Assembly (NCBI GenBank): GCA_947591575.1
Contig: CANQDI010000005.1
Span: 1 to 35,607 of the forward strand
Origin: an uncultured Bacilli bacterium
GTDB taxonomy: Bacteria > Bacillota_I > Bacilli_A > RF39 > UBA660
Direction: 5' to 3'
DNA: 35,607 bases
The notes below the pieces were generated by a model, which had not been told where the DNA came from, made no database searches, and saw nothing but the letters and a program-made list of their open reading frames with translations. Of this stretch, positions 18,423-28,009 are shown one piece after another; positions within the stretch are counted from its first letter, which is position 1, and each line of letters opens with the position of its first letter. The position numbers and the translations under genes are program-made.

Positions 18423-19846
18423 ATTGATTTTCCTTCTTTTATAAAATAGTTTTGAACAACGTCATAATCACAATAAGGTAAATACTGATCTTTTACTGCC
18501 ATATAGGTATCGCGTCCTTTTCCAGCAATAAAGACAATATCATTTTTCTGAGCCATATCAAGTGCTTTTCGAATGGCCTTTTCCCGATCAATGATACGAA
18601 TATAGTGATCATCTTTCCTCTTTCCTATTAAATCATCGATAATATCATCTACATTTTCATTTCGTGGATCGTCCATCGTAAAAATAACAAAATCAGATTG
18701 GTCTAATACAATTTCTCCCATTAAAGGCCTTTTTCCTTTTTCTCTACCTCCTGCACTTCCTGTAATGGTAATAATTCTGCCTTCTTTTATTTTATTAAGA
18801 TAAGATAAAATCTTGAAAAGAGCATCTGGAGTATGTGCATAATCTAATACAATCATATAGTTTTGTCCAAATTGTAGTTTTTCCATACGACCTTCTATTG
18901 TATTGATTTCTTTCAATCTTATTAAAATTTCTTCGATAGAAAGACCTTTTGTTATGCCTACTAAAATAGAAGCAGCTATATTCAGAGCACTAAAGTCTCC
19001 TAAGAGGGAACTTTCCAAATGATATTTTTTTCCTTGATATTGAAAATCGATTTTCAATCCTTCTTTTGTTTCAAAGGTGTCTGTGATCATCAATGTATCA
19101 TTTTCTTTGTATCCATATGTTAGAACTTGACAGTTACAACAATCTTTTACTCTTTCAAAATAGGTATCACTACTATTTAAAATAGCAGTTCCTTCCTTCT
19201 TTACTTGACGAAATAATTGACATTTGCAGTCAATATAATTTTCAAGCGTTTTATGAACATTTAAATGATCTTGAGTAATACAAGTAAGGACAGCAATATC
19301 ATATTGAATAAGATCAAGACGATGACGAAAAAAAGCTTCACTAGATGCTTCCATTACAAGGGTATCACACCCAGCTTTCACAAAACGGTCCATATATAAG
19401 TAAAGTCGATCTGCATCAGGTGTTGTATTTCGAATGTTTTCGCGAAAGGCTTTACATTTTAATCCATTCGTACCAAGATAGGCACAGGATTCCCCTAATA
19501 ACTGTTCAACTATCTCTGCAACAGAGGTTTTTCCATTCGTACCAGTTACCCCAATTAATGTCATCTTTTTATCTGGAAAATCGTAAAAACGCCTGGCTAA
19601 ACTTTTAAGTTCTTCATTGGTATCTTTTACTTGAATAATAGGAACATTCTTATGATAAACAGGGCGACTCACAACTATCGCACTCGCTCCTTGTTCAATT
19701 GCTTCATCAATAAAATCATGACGATCTGCGGTAACACCTTTTGTACATACAAAAATATCACCTTCTGTTACTTCTTTTGAATGAATCTTAATCGCTTTAA
19801 TTTCCCGATCATCTGAAATTGGATAAAGTTCACTTAATTTTTTCAT
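18419..19846 (-). CDS. murE: UDP-N-acetylmuramyl-tripeptide synthetase
   Basis: GVTGTNGKTSVAEIV, NTTPDADRLY, MEASSEAFFRHRLDLI, DYAHTPDAL, TGSAGGREKGKRPLMGEI, MDDPRNEN. Start at MKKLSEL preferred; longer ORF starts at 19855. Confidence 0.93.
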   Translation of the reverse strand: MKKLSELYPISDDREIKAIKIHSKEVTEGDIFVCTKGVTADRHDFIDEAIEQGASAIVVSRPVYHKNVPIIQVKDTNEELKSLARRFYDFPDKKMTLIGVTGTNGKTSVAEIVEQLLGESCAYLGTNGLKCKAFRENIRNTTPDADRLYLYMDRFVKAGCDTLVMEASSEAFFRHRLDLIQYDIAVLTCITQDHLNVHKTLENYIDCKCQLFRQVKKEGTAILNSSDTYFERVKDCCNCQVLTYGYKENDTLMITDTFETKEGLKIDFQYQGKKYHLESSLLGDFSALNIAASILVGITKGLSIEEILIRLKEINTIEGRMEKLQFGQNYMIVLDYAHTPDALFKILSYLNKIKEGRIITITGSAGGREKGKRPLMGEIVLDQSDFVIFTMDDPRNENVDDIIDDLIGKRKDDHYIRIIDREKAIRKALDMAQKNDIVFIAGKGRDTYMAVKDQYLPYCDYDVVQNYFIKEGKSI

Positions 19847-19967
19847 ACATCTCACCTACTTTAGTGTATACTAAATCTTGCCACTTGTGATTTTCTACTC
19901 ATATTATACAACAATTTTCTATCAATGAAAATCTGGGATGTCAGAAAATGTCAAGTATTCTATTACA

Positions 19968-19995
19968 AAAAAAAGAAGAAATTCTCTTCTTTTTA
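19968..19995 (-). terminator. Intrinsic terminator of ileS
   Basis: AAAAAGAAGAGAATTTCTTCTTTTTTTTG on the minus strand. Confidence 0.75.
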
Positions 19996-22900
19996 TACCT
20001 TTTCAATTTCAATACTAACCTTTAAATCATTTAAGAAAAATTCTTCATTATATTCATTTGTTTTCACTACTTTATCTGCTAAAGTTTCTCCTTGAATATA
20101 ATCTTGAAATGTATTCATCATCTTACTGATCATTGCTTCACCATAATAAGTAATGTTAATATGATCTGTAATGACTAAATCTTTTTCTTTACGAAGACTT
20201 TGCACTTTTCTTACGAATTCTCTTGCATATCCTTCTAATAATAAGTCTTCTGTTATATTTGTATCTAATACTACCGTTGTATTTTGATTTCCTTGAGCAA
20301 AATAACCTTCTTTCACTTCAAGTGTAGGAATAATCATGTCTTCTGTGACGGTCAATGTTTTTCCATCTAGTACCATTTGATAGGTTCCCTTTTTCATTTG
20401 TTCTAGTTCTTGCATACCACAACTAGATAATGCCTCTTGGAATGCTTTGATTTGATTTCCTAATGTTTTTCCAACAACCCGAAAGTTTGGTTTTATTCGA
20501 TAATTTAGATAAGTACTCATATCTTCCTTATATAAAATTTCTTTGACATTTAACTCCTCTAGAATTAATCCCTCGAATTCTTTCATGATTTTTTCATTTT
20601 CTTTTGGTAGGATAATTTTAGAAAGAGGTTGTCGTACTTTTATTTTGGCCTCTTCTCTTGCGAAACGTCCTAAACTACAAATATCTCTTACCAAATTCAT
20701 TTTTTCTTCTATTTCTGGTTGAAAATATTCATTTTGATACATTGGAAAGGTTTCTAGATGAACTGATTCTTTTTCTGTTAAATTACAGTATATTTCTTCA
20801 CTGATAAATGGCGTAAGTGGAGCAGTTAACTTGGTTAAAGCTAATAGAACTTCATATGTTGTCAAATAAACAGATTTCTTATCTTCTGTTAGTTCACTTG
20901 CCCAAAAACGTCTACGATTCATTCGAATATACCAGTTCGAAAAGTCATCATTTAAAAAATCCAAAATAGCATGTGTTACTTTAGTAAGATCATATGCATC
21001 ATAAGATTCTTTAACTTCTTTCATGAGTGTATGAAGACGAGATAATAACCATTTATCAATAAGATTCCTTTTTTCGTAAGGAATGTCATCATCTCGTGGA
21101 TCGATTTGATCGGCATTTGCATACATTTCAAAAAAAGAATAGGCATTTTTAAATGTTGAAATATATTTAGAATATACTTCTTTTAGTCCTTCCTCATCAA
21201 AGCGAAGAGGTGTCCATACAGGAGATGCATATGCTAAATAGAAGCGAACCGTATCAGCACCATACTTTTCCATTGTTGTAAATGGCTCAACAATATTTCC
21301 TTTTGATTTACTCATTTTTTTGCCATATTTATCTTGAATTAAGTCATTAACAAGAACACTCTTATAAGGACTTACCCCTTTTATAAAGGTAGAAATAAGA
21401 AGTAATGTATAAAACCAACCTCTTGTTTGATCAATTCCTTCACAGATAAAATCTGCTGGAAATTGTTGTTCAAAAAATTCTTTATTTTCAAAGGGATAAT
21501 GATATTGTGCAAAAGGCATAGATCCAGAGTCAAACCAACAGTCAATGACTTCAGAAACACGGGTCATTTCTTTTCCACACTCTGGACATTTTAAATGAAT
21601 ATCATCAACATAAGGGCGATGTAAGTCAACGGTTTTAACATCAACATTACAAGTTGCTTTTTCTTTTAGTTCTTCCCTACTGCCAATCATTTCCTCATGT
21701 CCACAAGAACATTTCCATAATGGAAGAGGGGTTCCCCAATAACGATTTCTTGAAATGGCCCAATCATTCATATTTTCAAGCCAATTACCAAACCGTTTTT
21801 CCCCAACATAAGATGGATACCAATTTACTTTTCGATTATTTTCAATAACTTTGTCTTTCATTTTGGTAACAGCAAGATAGTAACTTGGTTTAGCATAGTA
21901 TAGAAGAGGTGTATCACATCTCCAACAATGTGGATAATTATGAAGTAATTTTTCTTTTTTGAAAAGCTTTCCGTTTTTCTTTAAATAATCAATGACTTCT
22001 AAATCAACATCAAAAACATTTTTTCCCTTCCAAAGACCTTCCGTATATTTTCCTTCCTCAGAGACTGGATTTAATACAGGAAGATCATATTCCATTCCAA
22101 CATTATAATCATCTTGACCAAATGCAGGAGCAATATGTACGATTCCTGTACCATCTTCCATCGTAACATAATCAGCAAGTGTTACAAAGAAAGCTTTTTT
22201 CGAAACTGTAAGACTAGGAATCAGCTGTTCATATTCCATATACTCTAAATCTTTTCCAAGGTATGTTTTTAAAATTTGATATTCTTCTCCTAAAACCTTG
22301 GAAGCAAGCGCTTTTCCTAAAATAAATTTATTTCCTTTACTTTCTGCTAAAATATATTCTTCATTGGGATTGACACATAAAGCAACATTACTAATTAATG
22401 TCCAAGGAGTAGTTGTCCAAACAAGAAAGTAAACATCTTCTCCCTTCTTTTTCATAGGAACAATGACAGTATTTGCAGTAATTTCTTTATATCCTTGAGC
22501 AACTTCATGAGAAGCAAGACCTGTTCCACATCTTGTACAGTATGGAAGAATTTTATGTCCTAAGTAAAAATATCCTTCTTCATAGAACTTTTTTAAAATC
22601 CACCATTCTGTTTCAATATAATTATTATTATAGGTAACATATGGATGCTCTAAATCAATAAATTGTCCCATTTCTTTCGTAAGCCGAGAAAACGATTCCT
22701 CATTCTCCCAAACACTTTCTTTACATTTTTTATTAAATGGTTCGATTCCATAATCTTCAATATCTTTTTTATTATGAAAACCTAGTGTTTTCTCTACTTG
22801 TAACTCTACTGGAAGGCCATGTGTATCCCATCCAACCTTACGATAAACTTGCTTGCCATTCATTGTCTGATATTTGCAAAAAGTATCCTTTAAAAACTTT

Positions 22901-23085
22901 GCCATCATATGATGAATACCAGGATGCCCATTCGCAGTTGCAGGTCCATCATAAAAAACAAATGTAGGATTTCCTTCCCTTGTTTGAATAGAACGTTTTA
23001 AAATATCTATATCATCCCAATATTTTAAAATATGCCTTTCTACTTCATGTATTTTCTCTTTTTCTAATGCTTTGAATTTTGTCAT
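19993..23085 (-). CDS. ileS: Isoleucyl-tRNA synthetase, IleS2-type
   Basis: ~1030 aa; FYDGPATANGHPGIHHMMAKFLKD, GWDTHGLPVE, KKMSKSKGN; start at MTKFK (23085) with AAGGAG. Confidence 0.95.
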   Translation of the reverse strand: MTKFKALEKEKIHEVERHILKYWDDIDILKRSIQTREGNPTFVFYDGPATANGHPGIHHMMAKFLKDTFCKYQTMNGKQVYRKVGWDTHGLPVELQVEKTLGFHNKKDIEDYGIEPFNKKCKESVWENEESFSRLTKEMGQFIDLEHPYVTYNNNYIETEWWILKKFYEEGYFYLGHKILPYCTRCGTGLASHEVAQGYKEITANTVIVPMKKKGEDVYFLVWTTTPWTLISNVALCVNPNEEYILAESKGNKFILGKALASKVLGEEYQILKTYLGKDLEYMEYEQLIPSLTVSKKAFFVTLADYVTMEDGTGIVHIAPAFGQDDYNVGMEYDLPVLNPVSEEGKYTEGLWKGKNVFDVDLEVIDYLKKNGKLFKKEKLLHNYPHCWRCDTPLLYYAKPSYYLAVTKMKDKVIENNRKVNWYPSYVGEKRFGNWLENMNDWAISRNRYWGTPLPLWKCSCGHEEMIGSREELKEKATCNVDVKTVDLHRPYVDDIHLKCPECGKEMTRVSEVIDCWFDSGSMPFAQYHYPFENKEFFEQQFPADFICEGIDQTRGWFYTLLLISTFIKGVSPYKSVLVNDLIQDKYGKKMSKSKGNIVEPFTTMEKYGADTVRFYLAYASPVWTPLRFDEEGLKEVYSKYISTFKNAYSFFEMYANADQIDPRDDDIPYEKRNLIDKWLLSRLHTLMKEVKESYDAYDLTKVTHAILDFLNDDFSNWYIRMNRRRFWASELTEDKKSVYLTTYEVLLALTKLTAPLTPFISEEIYCNLTEKESVHLETFPMYQNEYFQPEIEEKMNLVRDICSLGRFAREEAKIKVRQPLSKIILPKENEKIMKEFEGLILEELNVKEILYKEDMSTYLNYRIKPNFRVVGKTLGNQIKAFQEALSSCGMQELEQMKKGTYQMVLDGKTLTVTEDMIIPTLEVKEGYFAQGNQNTTVVLDTNITEDLLLEGYAREFVRKVQSLRKEKDLVITDHINITYYGEAMISKMMNTFQDYIQGETLADKVVKTNEYNEEFFLNDLKVSIEIEKV

Positions 23086-23109
23086 TTTAATTCTCCTTCT
23101 CAACAAAAA

Positions 23110-23330
23110 AATCTATGCTTGAAGGACGAAGTATTTTCGTGGTACCACCTTCATTCATAGATTTTCTATCTCATTTCCTTTAACGAGGGATCCCGGCTTT
23201 ATCTTATCCATAAAGCACACTTGAAAGTGATCTAAAATATCTTTATTTTCCCTTTTCCACCAGCCAAGGGATCTCTATCTAATAAATGATATTTTCGTCT
23301 TTCGCACTTGTTTTAAACTAGCCTTATTTT
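23110..23330 (-). promoter_or_regulatory. T-box leader of ileS
   Basis: Canonical AAGGTGGTACCACG on the minus strand; terminator stem AAATCTATG...CATAGATTTTTTT; likely AUC specifier in TTAGATCACTTTC. Promoter TTGTCA-N17-TAAAAT lies just upstream. Confidence 0.92.
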
Positions 23331-23422
23331 AACATAGCCATTTTTGCTTGACAAGTCCCTATTTTTTGGAAATATAATGGATATTTTGAACTCATTTTAC
23401 ATATGTTAAATTAGGTGATCAT

Positions 23423-23785
23423 ATGAATTCTTTAAAGAATCTGGGAAAATATTTTGGAGTCTATCTCATTGTCATTTTCATTTTTTCTCTTTTCCTTAAT
23501 CTTTTCTACTATTTTAATCTAATATCAGATACATGGCTTATGATTCTTTCCTTTATAATCCCTTTATTATTCCTCTTTTTGATAAGTATTGCACTTGGAA
23601 AAAAAGCGACGAAAAGAGGATTTCTAGAGGGGTTAAAATTAGGTGGATGCGTGATTTTCTTCTATTTTCTTCTTTACGTATTAGGATTTCAAGGAGATAT
23701 TTCTTGGAAGCTTGCCCTATTCTATCTCATTTTCCTTTTAACAAGTGTATTAGGAAGTATGATCGGAATTAACAAAAAAGCCTAA
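23423..23785 (+). CDS. Small integral membrane protein, TIGR04086-like
   Basis: 120 aa, four hydrophobic segments; KATKRGFLEGLKLGGCVIFFYFLLY. Confidence 0.6.
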   Translation: MNSLKNLGKYFGVYLIVIFIFSLFLNLFYYFNLISDTWLMILSFIIPLLFLFLISIALGKKATKRGFLEGLKLGGCVIFFYFLLYVLGFQGDISWKLALFYLIFLLTSVLGSMIGINKKA

Positions 23786-23900
23786 ACATTTTTCTAATAC
23801 AAGCTTGAATTAGGATTTTATCATAGAAAAATCTTTTATTGAGAAAAGATGGTAGATCTATTCTATTATCAGTAAAGACTTGTGCAATCTATCAACAGTA

Positions 23901-23931
23901 AAAAATCACTTTATGATGAAGTGATTTTTAT
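23901..23931. terminator. Bidirectional intrinsic terminator
   Basis: AAAAATCACTT-tatgatg-AAGTGATTTTTA between convergent genes. Confidence 0.8.
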
Positions 23932-23934
23932 TAT

Positions 23935-24891
23935 TTAATCTTTTATTTTAACATAATAAGAAACATCATAATTGAGTACGTTAAAAGTTTGAGCTTCAAT
24001 ACCTTCACTACCATGATTAACAATAATCCAAACATACTTCCATACACTATTGTCTGGAATATTTGTATTACTCTTATCAACACCGCCTGAAATGATTTTT
24101 GTTGGGGTCATAATAATTGTGTTAATATCATCTTCACTTATCTCTTTAGAAGATTGAGAGATGATTCTATCAATTGCACTCTCATCTATGCCAACCATTT
24201 GTAATCCCTTTTTTCCTTTTACAATTTGTACATCTCCATACCAATAATTATCATTTAAATCATTAACAGATTGATACCACCAAAACTTACCGTTTTTAAA
24301 CTCCCAATAAGTTTCTGAATCACTTAATATTCTCCAACCACCAGTTATATCCATTTGCTTACCTAAATTTCCAGTTCTTAATTCAGAATATATATTCCAA
24401 TTACTAAAAGAATTTAAATCATTAATTACACTTTCACTTGAATATGTTTCCTTCCTTTCCCCTATTCCCATTATAATGTAGGCTAGAACCATTACGGAAA
24501 GTATAATACTTATTATATTTAATATAATACTCGCTGTTTTTTTCCCTGTTTGATTCCTTGAAGTACATGCTAATACTAATCCCACTATTGATATGGGTAT
24601 AGATAAAATAAAGTTTATAAAGAAGGGACATAATAAAGAAACTATTCCTAGTATCAGCGATACTGTCAATTTATTATTTTTTTCAACAGATGATGAATTT
24701 ACTATTCTTTGTTCATTTTGAAATAAAGGCGCATTTTGATTATTATCTTGATATTGACTAGTACTATTTGGAATTGAATTATATTGTGCTTGGCTATTAT
24801 TATTCTGACCCATACCACTATTTAAACTCTGATTATTTGTTGTTGATTGGTTGCTTGAATGATTATTAAAATCACTTTGATTCTGATCCAT
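23935..24891 (-). CDS. Membrane protein with Asn/Ser/Gln-rich N-terminus and DUF4190-like TM region
   Basis: 318 aa; low-complexity DFNNHSSNQSTTNNQS then KLTVSLILGIVSLLCPFFINFILSIPISIVGLVLACTSRNQTGKKTASIILNIIS. Confidence 0.65.
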   Translation of the reverse strand: MDQNQSDFNNHSSNQSTTNNQSLNSGMGQNNNSQAQYNSIPNSTSQYQDNNQNAPLFQNEQRIVNSSSVEKNNKLTVSLILGIVSLLCPFFINFILSIPISIVGLVLACTSRNQTGKKTASIILNIISIILSVMVLAYIIMGIGERKETYSSESVINDLNSFSNWNIYSELRTGNLGKQMDITGGWRILSDSETYWEFKNGKFWWYQSVNDLNDNYWYGDVQIVKGKKGLQMVGIDESAIDRIISQSSKEISEDDINTIIMTPTKIISGGVDKSNTNIPDNSVWKYVWIIVNHGSEGIEAQTFNVLNYDVSYYVKIKD

Positions 24892-25318
24892 TTTCCTTTC
24901 CCTTTCTAAATAAAATGTTCAAGCATATCAATTACTTCTACTAAAATAAATGCATAAGACATGATCATTTCATCCTTTTCTATTTATTACTTGTAATAAT
25001 ATCGTATTTTGTTTAACTTTGCAATATAGTAAAAATATGGTAAAAAATTTTCCTTCTTTCATACTATACTTATTTTTATATAATTTTTCATAATAATATA
25101 GGTAAACAAAAACATGTCGAAAAAATATCACAAATGACATCCTAGTTTTATTTCCTATTATCTATTCGTATTTTCATACCTTTTTGTCTCATATTTTATC
25201 TTTTTAAAAGATGCAATAAATATTATCAAAAAGAAACATCAATATACTAACTTTCTTTCTAAGAAAATATGATCTTGACAATGATTTGACGATATTCCTA
25301 TTTGTAATTCCGTTTTAT

Positions 25319-25347
25319 TTGTAAAATAGGTAACTTTTCGTTATAAT
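25319..25347 (+). promoter_or_regulatory. Sigma-A-type promoter for the LCP gene
   Basis: TTGTAA-N17-TATAAT. Confidence 0.7.
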
Positions 25348-25371
25348 ATAGAAAGAATAAGGAGGAATTTG

Positions 25372-27330
25372 ATGGAAAAAGAAAAAAGAAAAAAGAAAAA
25401 GATAGGATTGATGATACTTCTCGTACTGACGATTTGTGCAAATCTATTCCTTATTTATAATATTTTACTATTAGGTCCTATTGAAAAGGGCATTCGTTAT
25501 ATTATTATTACCATACTCATCTTTATTGATTCCATTTTTGTATTACGGGCAAGACTAAAATTAAAATATCCAAGAAAAAAAAGAGGATTGCTTTATACCT
25601 TACTCCTCATTTATTTCTTACTATCACTCGCTATTGGATTAGCCATTGCTTATATTTATGGAACAATCAATGGAATGAATAAGAAAAATGTCATCTATAC
25701 TTCCTCTCTAGTTGTGTTAAATGAAAGTAAAATCGATGATATTAAAGATGTTAAAAATATAAAAATTGGAATCGTAGAAGATGAAGATTCTATTGAAGGA
25801 AATCAACTTGCTACTGAGGTAATTAAAGAACAGCATTTAAAAGATCAAAATGAAATCATTTCTCTTGATAGTTATCTTTCTTTATTACAAGCACTTTATA
25901 CAAAAGAGTTAGATGCAGTATTTGTTCCACAAAGTTATAAGGATATGTTTAGAGATACGACTGGATTTGAAGATATTGATACCAATACAAAAATTATCTT
26001 TTCTAAAAAGAAAGAGATGTTAAAAAAAGAAACTTCCCTCTTTGAAAGTTCCTCTACAAATAAATCTCTAGATCATCCCTTTACTGTTCTTCTAATGGGA
26101 GTTGACTCTGAACAAGAAGGAATTGAAGGTGTTCCAGCAAATGGTGATTCTTTAATTTTAGTTACATTTAATCCAAAAACACTCAATGCTACCATGCTAT
26201 CAATTCCAAGGGATAGTTATGTTCCTATTGCTTGTTTTCCAAATAAGGTGGAAAACAAAATTACACATGCAGCTTCTTATGGATTAGATTGTATGATGCA
26301 AACGATTCAAAATTATTTTGATATTACCATTGATTATTATGCTAAAATTAATTTTAAAGGAATCGTAAAACTCGTAGATACCTTAGGTGGAATTGATGTC
26401 GAAGTTCCAGCAGATCTTTGTACAGATAATTCAAATCGTGAGGGAGAAGTTTGTATTCAACAAGGAAGTCAACATCTAAACGGAGAACAAGCATTAGTAC
26501 TTGCAAGAAATAGAAAACAGCTAGCAAATGGCGATTTAGATCGTGGTTTAAATCAACAAATTGTATTACAAGGAATTATAAATCAAATTAAAAATTTAAA
26601 AAATGTAACGCAACTAATGAATATTATAGAAACAATTTCAAATAACTTTGACACAAACTTTACAACGGAACAAATCTTATCTTTCTATAATATTGGAAAA
26701 GATATCATTAAACGTAAATTAAGTCTCGATAATGGAAATCTTATAAATATCCAACAACTTTATTTACAAGGAACAGGTCAAATGATTTTAAATGAATATA
26801 TTGCAACAACCATGATTTTATGGAATTATGTTCCTAATAAGGAAAGTCGAAATGATATTGTAATGGCTATGAAACAAAATCTTGAAATAGAAGATGTTGA
26901 TATTGAAAAATCATTTACTTTCTCAATTGATGAACCTTATGAAGTAGAAACAATTGGTTATGGTCCTTATAGTCGTAACTCAACTTATTCTTTACTACCT
27001 AATTTTGTAGGATATACACAGGCAACCGCTAGTAGTATTGCAAATCGTTATCATGTTTCTGTTACATTCCAACAAGGTGGAAACTGTGCAAGTAAAACTG
27101 TATGTAGTCAAAATTATCTGGAAGGAAAACGAATTGACTTGATTCGTGGAAATGTTATTTTAACAATAGGAACAGATAAAGTATCTGAGAAAGATGAGGA
27201 TGATGAGAAAACAACTTCGAAAAAAGAAACAGATGATACAAAACAAGAAGAGAATTCTAATAGCAGTGAAGATGATGAAGTAACGGTTGAACCAAGTGAA
27301 GAAGAAAAGAGTCAAGAACCAGATGAATAA
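25372..27330 (+). CDS. LytR-CpsA-Psr (LCP) family protein with C-terminal PASTA-like domain
   Basis: LLMGVDSEQEG...GDSLILVTFNPKTLNATMLSIPRDSYVPI; KINFKGIVKLVDTLGGIDVEVP; LNGEQALVLARNRKQLANGDLDRGLNQQIVLQGI; C-terminal LPNFVGYTQATASSIANRYHVSVTF. RBS AAGGAGG before ATG 25372. Confidence 0.92.
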   Translation: MEKEKRKKKKIGLMILLVLTICANLFLIYNILLLGPIEKGIRYIIITILIFIDSIFVLRARLKLKYPRKKRGLLYTLLLIYFLLSLAIGLAIAYIYGTINGMNKKNVIYTSSLVVLNESKIDDIKDVKNIKIGIVEDEDSIEGNQLATEVIKEQHLKDQNEIISLDSYLSLLQALYTKELDAVFVPQSYKDMFRDTTGFEDIDTNTKIIFSKKKEMLKKETSLFESSSTNKSLDHPFTVLLMGVDSEQEGIEGVPANGDSLILVTFNPKTLNATMLSIPRDSYVPIACFPNKVENKITHAASYGLDCMMQTIQNYFDITIDYYAKINFKGIVKLVDTLGGIDVEVPADLCTDNSNREGEVCIQQGSQHLNGEQALVLARNRKQLANGDLDRGLNQQIVLQGIINQIKNLKNVTQLMNIIETISNNFDTNFTTEQILSFYNIGKDIIKRKLSLDNGNLINIQQLYLQGTGQMILNEYIATTMILWNYVPNKESRNDIVMAMKQNLEIEDVDIEKSFTFSIDEPYEVETIGYGPYSRNSTYSLLPNFVGYTQATASSIANRYHVSVTFQQGGNCASKTVCSQNYLEGKRIDLIRGNVILTIGTDKVSEKDEDDEKTTSKKETDDTKQEENSNSSEDDEVTVEPSEEEKSQEPDE

Positions 27331-27357
27331 AAAAATAGGAAAATCCCTATTTTTTTT
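27330..27357. terminator. Bidirectional intrinsic terminator
   Basis: AAAAATAGG-aaaat-CCCTATTTTTTTT between convergent LCP and trmK genes. Confidence 0.8.
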
Positions 27358-28009
27358 GTTCGCTTAAAATCCACTTCAATTCTCTTTGTACTTGCCTTCG
27401 CTTTTTAAAAAATGATTTAGGTAATAAACTAAGTAATAATACTCTACCCTTTCTCTCTCTTTCTAATTGTTCTATAAAAATATTCTCTCGTCTTTTTCTT
27501 AAAATTGGCCCTAATAAGGCATCCTTTTTGGTCAATTTTTCTTTGCCCCTTTGAAATTTTAAAATGGTATAAATGATATTTTTATCTTGAATTAAATATT
27601 CGTCTACTATTTTAAATCCTAGCTTTCCCACACTACTTCGAACGAAAGGAACATAATTATTAGGCGATAAAATAAGTGTTTCTATCTTTTTTAAAAGATC
27701 CTTTCGCCTTTTTAAAATGCCAAGAATGGAATACCCACCCATTCCCGAAATGATAACTGTATTAACACCTTCTTGATAAGCATCTAGTCCATCTGCAAGT
27801 GTCAAAGTAATTTGATCTTCACATTTTGCCTTGGCAATATTTTCTTTTGCTTTCAATAAGGGACCTTCCTTATTATCAGAAGCAATTACTTTTTTCATTT
27901 TCTTTTCTTTCACAAGAGCAATATCTAACAATGCATGATCACAACCAATATCAAGAGAAAAGGCCCCATTGGGGATGAGGTCTATAATTTTTTTTAATCG
28001 TTCATTCAT
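27347..28009 (-). CDS. trmK: tRNA (adenine-N1)-methyltransferase TrmK family
   Basis: DIGCDHALLDIALVK...SDNKEGPLLKAKENI...VIISGMGGYSILGIL...LILSPN; TAATG overlap with the rpoD stop. Confidence 0.88.
   Translation of the reverse strand: MNERLKKIIDLIPNGAFSLDIGCDHALLDIALVKEKKMKKVIASDNKEGPLLKAKENIAKAKCEDQITLTLADGLDAYQEGVNTVIISGMGGYSILGILKRRKDLLKKIETLILSPNNYVPFVRSSVGKLGFKIVDEYLIQDKNIIYTILKFQRGKEKLTKKDALLGPILRKRRENIFIEQLERERKGRVLLLSLLPKSFFKKRRQVQRELKWILSEQKK

Noticed and set aside
23533-23772. 79 aa plus-strand ORF
   Set aside because: Out-of-frame overlap inside the 120 aa membrane protein gene with better coding features.
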